From Haliotis asinina (lineage: Eukaryota > Mollusca > Gastropoda > Lepetellida > Haliotidae), in contig NC_090281.1 in the NCBI RefSeq assembly GCF_037392515.1, positions 46,104,645 to 46,168,644 of the forward strand: a stretch of 64,000 bases of DNA, in the 5' to 3' direction. This document shows positions 32,201 to 43,339 of the stretch, one piece after another. How positions within the stretch are numbered: the stretch's first letter is position 1; the number at the start of each line of letters is the position of its first letter. The notes beneath the pieces are model-generated. The model saw only the letters and a list, made by a program, of their open reading frames with translations, was not told the origin of the DNA and ran no database searches. A program made the translations under genes and the position numbers.

Positions 32201-35200
32201 TACTACATGCTGGGATTTCATTATTTATAATATCGTCTTACCCCGAAATATCTTCACCAAGACTAGACCTCATAATCCCACCATTTCATAATGGACAACA
32301 ACTCGAGCAGACGACATAATGCAAGTAACTAAAATACATTGGGCTAAAATACACTAGAAACTACAGAGTTTGGAGCATTTACGTGTATTCTATATGTTCC
32401 AGTTTACTAGCCGGTGTGGTTTTATATGGTATAATATATTGTCCTCGATCTGTCTTAACATTTTGAATAAAATATGTTAAACGTAAACACAAACATCGAA
32501 AGCATACCTCTGTAGATTTCCTAAAGATACATACCTTTGTCATGACGAGGAATTGATCGAAGGTTACTTTTGACTCTCTGGAAATGGCCAAACATTAGCC
32601 TGCATTTCCATAGAACTCGGAAACACACACACACAAGACTTTTTTACACATATAGCCGAGAATTTATCTGCAAGTTTTAATAAGGAATAATGTGAGTAGC
32701 ATCTTTGAGTAGCTGCAGAAAAGGGTGCGTTCCATGCATGGTTCTTATGTTTTTGTTTTTACTGACTGGCAATGCTGCTCACCCACCTGTGTTACTACGG
32801 GTATTTCCAGCGACTGAAGAGCGTGGCGGGGATACGTCATGCAATACTGGATTCTCAAGCCGTTCTTGGCAGCTGCATTGCCCATTTCCAACAACCACTG
32901 CCTGCCCAAATTAACATCAGTATGAAGTGGCGTCAACGCGTCAAACTGCGAGTCTAAAAAATCCTGAAACAGCAAAACGTGTTTCTTCGTAGAGTTTTCT
33001 GAGATCTTTCAGTAGGAGTATCCTTATTTAGATGCACAGTAACATCTGAAACTCATCAGTCAGCATGGAATGAGCATTGTAAATTAAAGTAAATTAAAGA
33101 CAGACTTTTCAAACTCAAAAGTTTCTTACATCTTTATTCGATGCACTACATCAGAGTAAACATACTGCCTAAGAGGGTAGTTTTACCTCTTCGAAAACAA
33201 CCAGTCCCCACTGACGCGCAGAAGACATAAGATCTTGCCAAAATCGCTGAAAGAATAAAACGATTAGTTGTCGGTAACACAAAACTGTAGCATTAATAAA
33301 TGTTATTCCATATAAAATTTACATATTTGAAAAGTGCCTGTATCAATTTCCATGTTATTCCGCTGCATGTCCTTCGCAGACTATTATGGTTGTATTTGAT
33401 CAGATTTTAATTTGGACGGTGATTTTCAAGGAACTGACCTAGTGTCCAAGTGTAATATCAACCACTAGACGTCCTCACCTCATCAGTTGGCAGTGCTTTG
33501 TCTCCATCAATAATGAAATTGTAAGCGCCCCCATTTTTCTTGGCATATGTATTATTTGACGACCTAGGACAAGAATAAAATGATTGAGAACTGTAGCTTT
33601 CTTTATGGAAAAGATGGGCCAGTTTTCTTCTGAAGGTGTCGAGTTCTGTCAGAATACCTTTTCCGAAACCATGGATTTGAAACTCAAATTCTCGATTAGT
33701 GTTACTGAACGAGTCATTGAAACACTGCACAATTATACGAACCGAATATTTAAACATGTCGGCTGTGATGCTCCAATCATCACCAAAGATCCAAAACCCA
33801 GTTCCCAGGACAAATGACTATGGCGTAAAATAACTCTCAGTCAGCCAATATTCATCGTAAATATTCATGGCGTTACCGGCCCCTGGAGGGATATGGCTTC
33901 CGAGTAAGTCAGTGTCGTTTTTCTCGAGTACAGTTATTATAGCTGACAAATATTTGGATCAGACTGACACCTACCAAAACTTGCTGTGAGCCAGAACAGG
34001 CAGGCTAGTCTTGTTGTACAGCCACCTGAATATCAAACAAAAATATGTGAAGAACGGTCAGTGTGAGCAACTTTGTCCAGACAGACCTGTTCATCACCAG
34101 AATGATATATAGGTATTGTTGTGACATTACATGTACATCCAACCTGCACTGTGGTTGATTTCAACAAATAGTTTCAGGAAACACATGTTTCATGCTTAAA
34201 CATTAATACGTGTGTGTCCAAAACAGAATTTAAAATAAGTAGTTTTTCCGTTCTATCCATAGACGAAATAATATACATATGGAAATTAATTAAGCAACAC
34301 CAAATTCAAAGACACATAAAAACTTAACAAAGTTTAACGAAGTAATTTTGATGATTGATTATTCAATTTTGATGTATTGACATACAGCATGAGCTTTTCA
34401 TGGGTTGATATGACGCGCGTGAAGCTTGCACAGCGCACGTGCATTGCTTTAACCTCAACTTTCGAAAAATGCACTTTTTCCCTGGGGTGTTTACAAGCGC
34501 AGGTTGTCGATTGCATTCGGTTTTTCATTCATTTCAATGTCATGGCACGTAGGAAATTATCAGAGGCCACTCGTTGGCAAATAATCGGCATGAGGAATGC
34601 TGGTATGTCTCTAAGACAAATCGGGACTCAAATCGGACGACATCATTCCATAATTTCAAAACTTTTGAAAAAATACCGGGCCACTAATGAAGTTAAAGAC
34701 CTGCCTAGACCAGGAAGACCCAGGAAGACCACAGTCCGGGAGGACAGAGCTTTACTGAGACTTGTACGGCGCAGGTCCTTCGACTCGAGCTCTCGGTTGA
34801 GACAGGAGTGGCTTCCAGGGAGACCCATCTCGAACAGGACTGTTCGGAATCGTCTGAAAGCTGCAGGATACCGGGCAAGGAGGCCAATCAAGCGACCCAG
34901 ACTGTCTCCAGCCCATAAGGCAGCCCGACTGGCCTGGTGTAATGACCGTTTGCACTGGAACATTGCCTCTTGGAGGAAGGTCCATTTCTCAGATGAGAGC
35001 CGGTTCTTGCTGCACATGGTGGACGGTCGTACTCGGGTCTGGAGGCAGAGGAACACAGCAATGGCTCCACGGAACATCCAGGAGACTGTGGCCTTTGGGG
35101 GAGGTTCCGTTATGGTATGGGGGTGCATTTCCATGAACTGCAAGTTGGATATCATTACCATCCGTGGCAACCTTAACGGTGTTCGTTACCAACAGGAGGT

Positions 35201-38200
35201 TCTTGACAGGGCTGTGGTACCTCATTTTGAGAACCATCCTCTGGCAACGAGACCCATATTTATGGACGACAATGCTAGACCTCACAGGGCGCATGCTGTA
35301 AATGATTTTTTGCGGCAAAATGCAATTGACAGAATTCCATGGCCTGCCATGAGCCCTGACCTCAACCCCATTGAACATTTGTGGGACTTTATTGGCCGTC
35401 GTGTGAGGCAGAGAGACCCACCAGTCCATAATCTCAACGAATTGACGGCTGCCCTGCATGAGGAGTGGAACAGGATCCCCCAGAATCAGATCCGGAGACT
35501 CATCCAAGGAATGAGGAGGCGTCTGGAATCGGTGGTGCGTGCGCAGGGAGGACACACTAGATATTGATGAAAGTCGGTGTGCAGACTCTCAGATGACTGT
35601 TCTTTCTTTCCATGTGACATTTGTGTTAATACACCTGACAACAACGTCTGTGGATGAATAGTAAATTGTGTCCATTTTTTCATGAATTTAAGACAGTTTT
35701 AAGAATTTGGATTTCGTTGCAATAAAGCAAAGTCTTGATACTTTTTCCCTTTAAGTTGTTTGTCAGAGATCGTCTGTTGAATAAAAAAGTGTCAAACTAT
35801 ATCAACCCGGCATATTTTGATTGTCAGAACACTTCAAAGTTGCTCCAATAGAAAAAATTGGGGTGTTGCTTGATTAATTTCCAGGTGTATAGATTTCAAC
35901 ATTGTCACATGCCTTATAATGTCGATATAAGCCTTGCAAAGATTTCTATAACTTTACATTAGACATTTATGGTTGACCCAAATTGGTGCTTGTAACACGT
36001 TTACTGATGAAGAAGCAAGCATATGCATGGAGAGAAAGCGAGGTAGGGAGTATTGCTGAGAGAATAAAATGTGTCCACAAATATGTAGCATTATAGTTTC
36101 AAAAGTGTACACTTGGCAACAGCCATGAAGTGATTTCTGGTCCGTTCTTGCCACTTCGTTCTTTCAAAAACATCCATGACGTTCTGTCTTGTCATATCAT
36201 GTCACGCCATGCCATGTTTTTTTCTGCCTGAGTATGCTAATTTACACATTCCCTTGTGTCATACCATCTTACACATTCCTGTCATGCAATGCTTTCTTAC
36301 GCATTCCTATCATGCAAAGTGTCATACCATCTTACACATTTCTGTCATGTGGTGCGTTTGTTTCTGCCATGTTCTCGTCACGATATGGCTGAAATATTGC
36401 CGATGTGACGTTAAATATTAACTCACTCACCCATTCGTTTCTGCCATGTCATACCGCCTTACACATTCCTATCATGCAATGCTTTCTTTTCTGCCATGAC
36501 ATACTGTCTTACACATTCCTATCATACAATACTTTCTTATACACTTTGTCATGCAGCCTTTTCTTTTACCACCGTTATTCGGTGGTTTCTCAACAACAGA
36601 AAGTGTGATTGCACGTCTCCTTAACGTACTCCAGTCCGCTGGGAAACACGTCAGGCCTAGGCTTCCACTGCATTATGGCGTTATGGGGATCAACGTAGTA
36701 CCACCAATCGTCATACTGGAAATATCTGGAAATATATGTGAAATACTATGTCCAGGATATTATTTAAAAAGTGTCCATTTATTTTTTTCACAGTTGTTCA
36801 CTTTTAAATGATGATGTATACTGTAATCTGGATATGTTCGTGTTTTAAATCCCCATTTTATATATTCTGAAAATGATACTTTAGGATGGTGCAATTTCTT
36901 AATCTTTTAGCATAGCATTTTAATTCAAAATCGTATTTCATCATTAAATAATTTTCCTATTTTGTAAAAAGCAGTGATCAAAAACATTTGTTCACTAACA
37001 GCTTCAGGCACGTGCATTATTGACAAGATGTCCCTTTTAATAAGGTCTTTTTACAGGCTGTAAATCTGGACTGCCAATCCCCATTTTGATAGTTTTGGAA
37101 TGATATGTAATCCCACAATGCACCTTCATTTCTGAATTTTTTAATGAGCATTTTTAATTCAAATTTCCTTTCATGGTTAATTATATTTCCTTTTTTGTAA
37201 AACAAGCGGTTAACACTATTTCGGTTTTTTTTAATTTATAAATTTGATATTCAATATCTGTTTTGAAGTCTTACAAAAATCAGGGTTTGTTAACATACCT
37301 GACTGGAAGACCAATCTGCTGGATGTAACTGACAACATCCAAAACAGTGTCCTGGTAGTTCTTTCCTTTCTCTGACTCGTGGTAATAATATGCACCTGTA
37401 AAAATACATTCCATTAATTGAGTACCTGGTTGGCCGACATGTCACAGGTTTGTTCATTGGCTGTTCACTGGCGTATTTGCAAGAATGGAAAAATCCTGGA
37501 ATTGTCAGCAATTCCAAACTTGATTACGTACACAAATATCAAACAACTTCGAGTATTTCCAAGCATGGATTGATTTTGAGTGGGTCTATATCAGAAGCAT
37601 TCGTCATCACACATTGCAGACCATTGTGACGTCATCAGTTAACATAGCATCACGATGAAACGACGTCACTAACTACTAACAGTAAACAGTAAAGGTATTT
37701 GACATGGACATACGTCAGACAGGTTATTTCTGTTGACTATAAAGTTGATAAATGATTTGGGATGATAAATGTGATCTCTCGTGTTTTTCAAAGTGAAGTA
37801 ATCACATAAACATGGCTACTATTATTCCTAATTTAGATATCAAAGAGTTGTAAGAGATATCAGATGTTGAAGAACATGCACTTACCGTTGTCAGTCCAAT
37901 ATCCAAGGTAGTTGATTGTCATATCAGATTTGACAAACCCTTCCTTATGCCCATACCAAGTCTGAAGTATTTGTCCCCAGCTTACAAAGGCCTACATGCA
38001 TAAAAAATATTCATTCATTCACAACAGAATTCTTAGTAGATATTCCATGTATAAAAAAAATATGTCAGTCATTTGAAAATATATTTTCACGAGGCCAATT
38101 TTGAGAAGAAAGGACATGAAACAGTCTGAAGATGAGCCTGCTTTCAGTAATGCCCAATCAGCGGTTTATGTTTAGCCTTGAACGTAAAGTAATGGTTATG

Positions 38201-40418
38201 AGAGTGATGATGTAAGTGTGGAGACTTACTTTGTTGATTCCTTGGTTGCCACAGAACATGATGTAACTTGTCTCAAAATCTTTTGGCACAGTGTTCACAC
38301 CTCCCATGACGCCCCAGAAGACGTTGTTTTTGCCTTTGTGGTTGTTCTGGTGATACATTGATGATGCCATGAACTCACTTGCTGGAGTTATGATCAGAGT
38401 GTTCGCCGTCTTAGATCTGTCAAACAAGGCTAGTGGGCCGCTTCCGTGGCCGTAGAGAATGTCAAATGTTGTGTCGCCCCATCTGAAAAATATTCCAGTT
38501 CCATCATTTCAAACTAGTAAACACCGAACAGAAAAACAGAGTGAGTGAGTGAGTGAGTGAGGTTGTACATCGTTGTTAGGAATATTCCAGCAATATCACG
38601 GCGGGGATAATACAGAAAAATACAGAAATACAGAATTCAGTTTTAAATAATTACATAATAAAGGGTACATTTAGGGTTTCTTTTAAGTTTCTGTGAAGAT
38701 GTAAAAACTATTTTCATACTGTCTCGAGTATTTTCTCCTAGTTTCAAGTATTTGGTGAGGGGTCGATTTTATATAATTAACTGTAAAACATAATATTAAC
38801 CATGAACATATAACTGAAAAGACAAAAAGAAATCTGAATAAAGTAGAAGTGAAGAAATGCTTGGAATAACAAAAAATATCAGGTAAAATAAATAGATAAA
38901 TATACTTTGCCAAAGTGGTTCCATTGTGCTTTTGTAGTTTTAATGTCGTACTATTATACAGACGGTTCGTGTTCACCCATCATCGAGCTTACTGGTTGGC
39001 TTCCATATTCTGGCTACCAAACTGATTTCCAGCAAAGTACAGGTAGCCCATCGGAACATCAACCTCTTCTAATGCAATGCTTGGAAAACCAGAAATCGTC
39101 TCCGAGACACTGGCAGCTGCTGTGTTATTGGAACCGGTGATGAACTTCTGCAACGTGACAATCACAGAACCATTCCATGAGATATGGCTAAGCGCTGATG
39201 CAGCTTTGAATCAGCCCGAAAATCCAGAATTCAAGTGCCACTGACGTACGTGTGCCATTGGATGATAATATGAGTACGAATATTTGTCTTGATGGTTGGA
39301 TGTTCGTATTCTTCTAAAGTCTTTGTAGTGATGCGGCATGCTGCAATTACCGATGATAATATATATGAGAATATTTAGGCTTCAGTTTTGGATGTTTGTA
39401 TCCCTTATCTTGACACTATTTCTGGGGTCACATGTTGGATAGAGTTTGTATGTATCACATAGGATAGTCATTGTGAAACATAGAAATACTTGTCTTGATA
39501 TTATGTCCTACCTGCTTGAACAACACGAACGGTAAGGCCGGGTCGTTGTAGGTGAATATGCTTGGATCTGGCTTGTACTGTACAATGCTGGCCTCGATCT
39601 GAGTGGACCCTGCCTGGTACACAAAACTGTTGGAGTTCCACTGTCCTATCAGGTCGACGCCACTAGACTGGCTGTGCTTGACCAGAAGCAGCGAGCCATC
39701 GGCAAAGGAGAAAATGTCTCCATCTGCTCGGAAGAAGTAGGGGCCGCTTTCCAGCCAGGTTTTTCCTTGGACAACGACGTAGAAGGAGCCGTCACTGGTG
39801 TCGACATTCACAGCAAAATCTTGTGCTGAAGAAGAATTCACATGGTCGACGGAAATTGAGTGAATGAGTATGGAAGGGAGAGCCAGCGAGATTATTTCTA
39901 TAAGAAAGGTAAGATACTTTATAGATGACAACTTCTGTATTATATTATGATGCAGTGTTTCGGTATATGGTCTTTTACCGGTGTCAATCAAGTGTGAAAC
40001 CCTACCAATCCCCGAGCAGTATACTACATTACACGAGACATGTGTTTGGCAGGGATGTTATATGAGTTTATACATCTCACAATATGCATGTATGCGTACA
40101 GGTGTGTGTGAAAGAGAGAGAGAGTGAGAGACTGATTCTACATAGACAATTCTTCATGTCACCTCAGTTCATGACCTGTGAGAACATTTGGACACACTCA
40201 CCCGATTCTCAACTCTTGTCTTCATTACAACAAAACCGTATCGGGCTATATTTAGTCGTCATTGTGCAGTAGATATGAAAATATCAACTGGAGTATCTGT
40301 ATTTTATTTATCTTTCCCTCAAAGCTAAAATAGATATGAATATGTTTGTACCATATTTGGACTCACCTGTGCAGACATTTGACGCGGTGAGGATAGCAAC
40401 AATCACAAGCAGCTTCAT
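26256..40418 (-). CDS. Secreted TIM-barrel glycosidase-like protein, complete 16-exon gene
   Basis: Exons (minus): 40367-40418, 39512-39897, 38993-39147, 38230-38482, 37886-37991, 37299-37395, 36615-36725, 33479-33563, 33187-33246, 32787-32963, 31690-31828, 30729-30837, 30160-30232, 29637-29783, 29083-29222 and 26256-26481. All introns are GT-AG and all phases agree, giving 2316 nt and 771 residues. Exon 1 is a signal peptide (MKLLVIVAILTASNVCTG), so it is secreted. Residues of about 20-300 form a beta-rich N-domain. The barrel starts with INYLGYWTDNG, then YFQYDDWWYYVDP (about 350), FEEDFLDSQFD (about 435) and IQYCMTYPRH (about 475). A beta domain ends in LGPVGSATLSF. The order resembles raffinose-synthase/alpha-galactosidase-like (GH36-type) invertebrate proteins; acidic residues of the Asp-Asp-Trp-Trp and Glu-Asp motifs are likely catalytic. 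Substrate unknown. A GPCR lies antisense in its last intron. Confidence 0.85.
27265..28206 (+). CDS. Intronless rhodopsin-like GPCR, copy B
   Basis: A 313-residue class-A receptor, 293 residues identical to copy A. It has the same TM1 SANG, TM2 FDFF, TM3 ERCIAV, TM6 CISYVP and TM7 WNVFIY signatures and basic tail. The frame is open upstream to an ATG at 27175, but the start is placed at 27265 because the MNST opening is conserved in copy A. The changes are scattered, with a cluster at the extracellular N-terminus (TNDG versus TKGS) and others near TM3, TM4 and TM5, where ligands usually bind. It lies inside the intron between glycosidase exons 16 and 15, on the opposite strand. Possible regulation by the host gene is not visible in the sequence. 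Confidence 0.88.
   Translation: MNSTTTPDTETDTKGSLFPLAIIYLIVSVLVMSANGVVVLVVAKTKELHLPTLWAVTWMAVFDFFMGLYILIFVVPSAFLNRFAYSDTMVSVASCLLTFILGQTVFNVALTITERCIAVCWPLRYIHIVTKKRFVQGVTISIFLSFIRVVLITVPDGDFYFREDSAICVADFDTLPNLMASVGFPIITLSMIVICLVLIFFRKRVGKKQVHPEGVNSQPETDVKFPLMCVMSTSVFCISYVPFTIGIITNYVSGKDNVPTLLVRILMTSLLSNSLWNVFIYTATYQPFREALLYLFCRSYFRKKRQQELFTRR
28207..29082. other. GPCR 3' flank in glycosidase intron 15
   Basis: Non-coding. The first 500 bases align with the copy A GPCR flank; the rest is unique to copy B because of the deletion in A. Nothing else recognised. Confidence 0.4.
30505..30716 (+). repeat. Interspersed repeat, GTAAGAGGCGACTAAC family
   Basis: The counterpart of 7648-7917 at the same site in the duplication, with some internal loss (the TAAGAGGCGAC part is reduced). 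It lies in the intron between glycosidase exons 13 and 12. Confidence 0.75.
31437..31515 (+). repeat. Internally deleted tRNA-derived SINE
   Basis: It has the same head as the SINE at 8570 (GTGGGTTAACCAAGTGCTTAAAG, CCCCGGTTCAATT). It then jumps directly to the tail (AAAACGTAAAACTGAACTCAATC), so roughly 65 bases are missing. Confidence 0.75.
33247..33478. other. Glycosidase intron 8
   Basis: Short intron with no feature of its own. The matching left-copy intron is longer (10488-10805). Confidence 0.4.
33686..34273. other. Part of glycosidase intron 7, nothing recognised
   Basis: Non-coding sequence beyond the duplication edge, before the Tc1 element. Confidence 0.4.
34274..35889 (+). mobile_element. 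Tc1-family DNA transposon, apparently complete
   Basis: 1616 bp flanked by TA (34272-34273 and 35890-35891). The ends are inverted repeats of about 28 bp that share GGAAATTAATYAAGCAACACC. It contains one uninterrupted transposase. It is inserted in intron 7 of the glycosidase gene, in opposite orientation. The intact frame and good ends suggest a recent insertion. The left terminal bases (TACATATGG) differ slightly from the right (TACACCTGG). Confidence 0.92.
34542..35567 (+). CDS. Tc1-like DD34E transposase
   Basis: 341 residues, the usual Tc1 length. The start is placed at MARRKLSE, where homology begins, although the frame is open upstream to 34377. Order: an N-terminal paired-like DNA-binding region with two helix-turn-helix units (RWQIIGMRNAGMSLRQIG; ISNRTVRNRLKAAGYRARRP), and a GRPRKT AT-hook-like stretch between them. 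Then comes the catalytic domain: VHFSDESRF, FMDDNARPHRA, and PDLNPIEHLWD. Exactly 34 residues lie between the second Asp and the Glu, so the triad is DD34E. The Gly-rich GGGSVMVWGC motif typical of the family is present. It would cut and paste the element into TA sites. All key residues are present, so it could be active. Confidence 0.93.
   Translation: MARRKLSEATRWQIIGMRNAGMSLRQIGTQIGRHHSIISKLLKKYRATNEVKDLPRPGRPRKTTVREDRALLRLVRRRSFDSSSRLRQEWLPGRPISNRTVRNRLKAAGYRARRPIKRPRLSPAHKAARLAWCNDRLHWNIASWRKVHFSDESRFLLHMVDGRTRVWRQRNTAMAPRNIQETVAFGGGSVMVWGCISMNCKLDIITIRGNLNGVRYQQEVLDRAVVPHFENHPLATRPIFMDDNARPHRAHAVNDFLRQNAIDRIPWPAMSPDLNPIEHLWDFIGRRVRQRDPPVHNLNELTAALHEEWNRIPQNQIRRLIQGMRRRLESVVRAQGGHTRY
35892..36614. 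repeat. Intron 7 with an imperfect tandem region and LINE-like tail
   Basis: 36176-36545 repeats the phrase CTTACACATTCCTATCATGCAATG with TCTGCCATG several times at irregular spacing. Inside it, 36366-36430 carries a retrotransposon-type tail (CACGATATGGCTGAAATATTGCC, GACGTTAAATATTAACTCACTCACCC), almost the same as the end of the LINE at 23990. Confidence 0.6.
38535..38605 (-). repeat. SINE tail fragment in glycosidase intron 3
   Basis: Reads GAGTGAGTGAGTGAGTGAGG then GGAATATTCCAGCAATATCACGG, the reverse complement of the common SINE tail. Confidence 0.65.
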
Positions 40419-41174
40419 CTTTGTTCGGACATTACACGTTGAGTGAGACTACCTGACACATTGAACAATCTCAGAGAAACCTTGAATCATTATCTATCAA
40501 GGCTACATGTTATCACAGAACGACCTTACGTTTATCAGGGTTCGATATCTGGGTTCGATTTACAACACGCAACATTGTATACATATAAACATAAAGTAGT
40601 ACCAGTAATCACAAAAGTACAACATGAATTCATTACAGTAAGTGACAATCCTTGGGCAAGGCATTCAACAAAATAACAGAGGTCATTTAACCTTGAGTGG
40701 ATTATGAATGTCGGCGAAAGAATTCTTGCACCATCTTGCTCAATATAATCTTCTGCCGATTTGACTGACATGCATTGAATGCATTGTAAGAATGCCAATG
40801 TGTTCAAATCTTTACCAAATGTGCTTCAGATACGTGTACCTTGGCACCAACTACAGACAGGAAGAGGTTTGAAGAGTAGCAACTCCTTGAGTGTTTCTGG
40901 CCACCTGATCGGATTGGTCGTCTCCATGGGTTGTTGGGGACTTGTTATTCTCCAGGCATTTTTCCGGCTCGTCGAGTTTGACATAGTGATCCTTGCTAAC
41001 ATCTTGCCATTGTTTATACTCGTAGCAATAGAAATGTTATGCAAAGGACATTTAGGACAGGCACTTGCTGTTACCTTGCCTGGTCCTCCAGATTAACCGT
41101 ATACACCAACAACAATTAGAGTTCACAAAAGCAGCCAGGAAGGCATTGTTTTTCAGGGGGACTCGTCACTGTCG
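40419..41174. promoter_or_regulatory. 5' flank of the intact glycosidase gene
   Basis: The sequence before the start codon at 40416-40418 (minus strand). No clear TATA box or named motif recognised. The matching part of the left copy is deleted. Confidence 0.3.
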
Positions 41175-41300
41175 TCGTTTTGCCGTATGGGATAAGCTTA
41201 TCATGACTTTGAACAACGTTGACGTCAAGGATAAGCGCACTACGACCTTGAACAACGCTGCTGTGTAGGATAAACATACCATGACCATGAACAATGCTGA
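41175..41300. repeat. 39-bp minisatellite, about three units
   Basis: Units of GCCGTATGGGATAAGCTTA and ACCTTGAACAACGCT type, related to the array at 17745-17936 and followed by the same flank up to about 41370. Confidence 0.75.
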
Positions 41301-41370
41301 TGGACAATCGCCTGAACTTGGAGCTTGTCAACCTTCTGCAACTAGGACTTCAGATTAGGAACACGTTATC

Positions 41371-41989
41371 TTGATATTCAATAATAATGACAATAAGGTC
41401 GCATAAGGGGGTGTGGTCAAAGCAAGCCCTCTCATTGGTCGACGCTTGCTATCGTCCGCCAGTTGTGTCAACGTCGTTTAGTTGAGAGTCAAAATCGGCC
41501 TCAATCAACTTGTAGAAATAACGAAAAAGAACTGGTAGGTGTCACGAGTGGTGATTGATAGGCCAGTCACCCATGTTTAGACGAAGGTTTATTCGCCTGA
41601 CTGCGATGGTAGCGTAGCGATCGGCAGAGCAAGCGGATGGGGTACACCGAAGTTTCCGGCCTTGTCTAGATATATTATACCGTGAAGCATTTTAAGTCGT
41701 GGGTCATCTATATATGTTTTTAAAAATCATTTAATCCTCGCAATGACACGAGGGCCTTTCCCTCTACACGCAGCCCAGACAGTGAATGGGACTTCTCCTA
41801 GGAAACACTGAATACTCGAACCTACCAAGAACTTTCCGAAGAAACAAGGTTTTGGACAGTCTCATTTTAAAGACGACATTTCATATTGATATTTTCTTTT
41901 AGAAGTACATTCTGTCGATTGCGAGTGAGAAGTACTTGTTCTGAGCAGCAAAAAGGAAGCCCTCAGTTTCATATTTGAGACCAACAGAC
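41371..41989. other. Non-coding spacer
   Basis: No gene or repeat family recognised. Confidence 0.35.
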
Positions 41990-42710
41990 TTCATCTAGGT
42001 GAAGGAGACGGTTGGATTGCTGTTCTGTTCCACACATTGCATGTACACACTGTACAATGGCTCCTCAGACAGCTTCTCCACAAAAGACCGACTCTGGGCA
42101 AACTTGGTGAAGGACTTCACCTGGTTGACTCCCATCGCTCTACCGTCCAGCAGTACATCGCCATCAACAAAATCAACCTCAGAATTCAGATTGTGTCCAA
42201 CAACCTTCGCACACTTGAAACCGTGGAATTCCTTGCTCTGCGTGAGTCCTGACGTGCACCACCCGAGGATCATCCGATAAATAAGTATGTGCAAAAGTAC
42301 ACAATAAACTTCTGTCATGAAGAGCCTCCACATCAATCAAACCAAGGCCTCTAGAATTGTTTGGCACATGTAAACGATTAAGAGAGAAACGAGGGTGGTG
42401 GGCTCTGTTATCAGACATGATCCTCCTGGTCAGGCGGTCAAGACTCTGGATGTCTTGTTTTGTTCAATATACTACTCCAAAGGAATAGAGGAGTGCTTGC
42501 ACAGCAAAAGTATTGGTGGCTTTGACTTTGTTTAGAGCATTTAGCTCTATTATTTTGGTGTTGTTTTTATCAGACTCTCCTGCGTGTAAATGTATCTTTA
42601 GTAAGAGAAGACTTTTGAGGATTGGGTGTTTTCCGGTCTTTTTTACCTGGCTATCCTTCTGGACTCGGATCAGAATATGACGTAAACGTGACAGTGACAT
42701 GTACTTTTAG
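41990..42710 (-). mobile_element. LINE reverse-transcriptase C-terminal remnant
   Basis: The minus strand reads ELNALNKVKATNTFAVQALL, then YSFGVVY-stop-TKQDIQSLDRL, TRRIMSDNRAHHPRFSLNRL and NNSRGLGLIDVEALHD. These are the thumb and post-RT region of a non-LTR retrotransposon (R4/Dong-like in style): NTFAVPALLYSFGV.W, LDRLTR and RLYLPR..GGRGL are the familiar forms. The expected Trp codon is TGA here. The frame then continues as a protein-like stretch (KVVGHNLNSEVDFVDG). No 5' part was found. Confidence 0.7.
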
Positions 42711-43339
42711 ACAAGAGATAAAACATGTGATCATACTTTACTTGCCGACATGTAGATAACTTGGAGATAGCGCACTAGGCTCCTTGTACCGAGGATATAT
42801 GTTACTGAGGTTGTACAAAACCAAATGCTCGCCATATTGTTGAAAATAATATTCTTTTCACAAAGAAGATCCAGGTGGTCTTCAGTTACCCACGTTAACG
42901 CGTAAAGGGCGAAGTGATGGGATCGTTTTCTCACAACCATATATGTGCTTTTCACCCACTCTATCACTCAATCAATCAACCTTCCAACCACTCAAACACA
43001 GAAAAAGCCCATTAAAATCACAGACAATTAATAAAGACAAAATGAAATTCAAATTTATTGAGGAATCTGTGTATAATAGAAGCGACAAAGCTCTTTCAAA
43101 ATCCATCAGACATTTCTTCTAAAAGCCAAGTCGACTGTACCATGATATTTGTTTCAACAGTATTACAGCTGTATGATGAAAATCGAGTCTGGGCGAGACA
43201 AGCCTTTATTTTTTATATTATTGTTATTTTCAAAGACCTAGGGGAAGTGCCAGCAGTGGCAGTGTCAGCACTAATATCAACACTACACCTTACACATCAC
43301 AGACTCATGGCCGTTTTCTGAGGATGATGATCAGTGATC
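42711..43339. other. Non-coding spacer
   Basis: 3' flank of both the LINE remnant and the dioxygenase-like gene. Nothing recognised. Confidence 0.35.

Larger units (their letters stand above)
25905..33685. repeat. Segmental duplication, right copy (B)
   Basis: Collinear partner of 4240-11000 and the more complete copy. It keeps the glycosidase exons 13 and 15 that the left copy lost. More distant homology (16530-18030 to 39965-41370) suggests that the original unit included the whole glycosidase gene. Confidence 0.9.

Noticed and set aside
34643-35555. Long minus-strand frames opposite the Tc1 transposase
   Set aside because: Antisense shadows of an intact transposase with clear catalytic motifs on the plus strand.
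36176-36608. Plus-strand frames with repeated LHIP phrases
   Set aside because: Derived from an imperfect tandem repeat in a glycosidase intron.
41999-42280. Plus-strand frame at the LINE remnant
   Set aside because: Antisense to reverse-transcriptase-like sequence on the minus strand.
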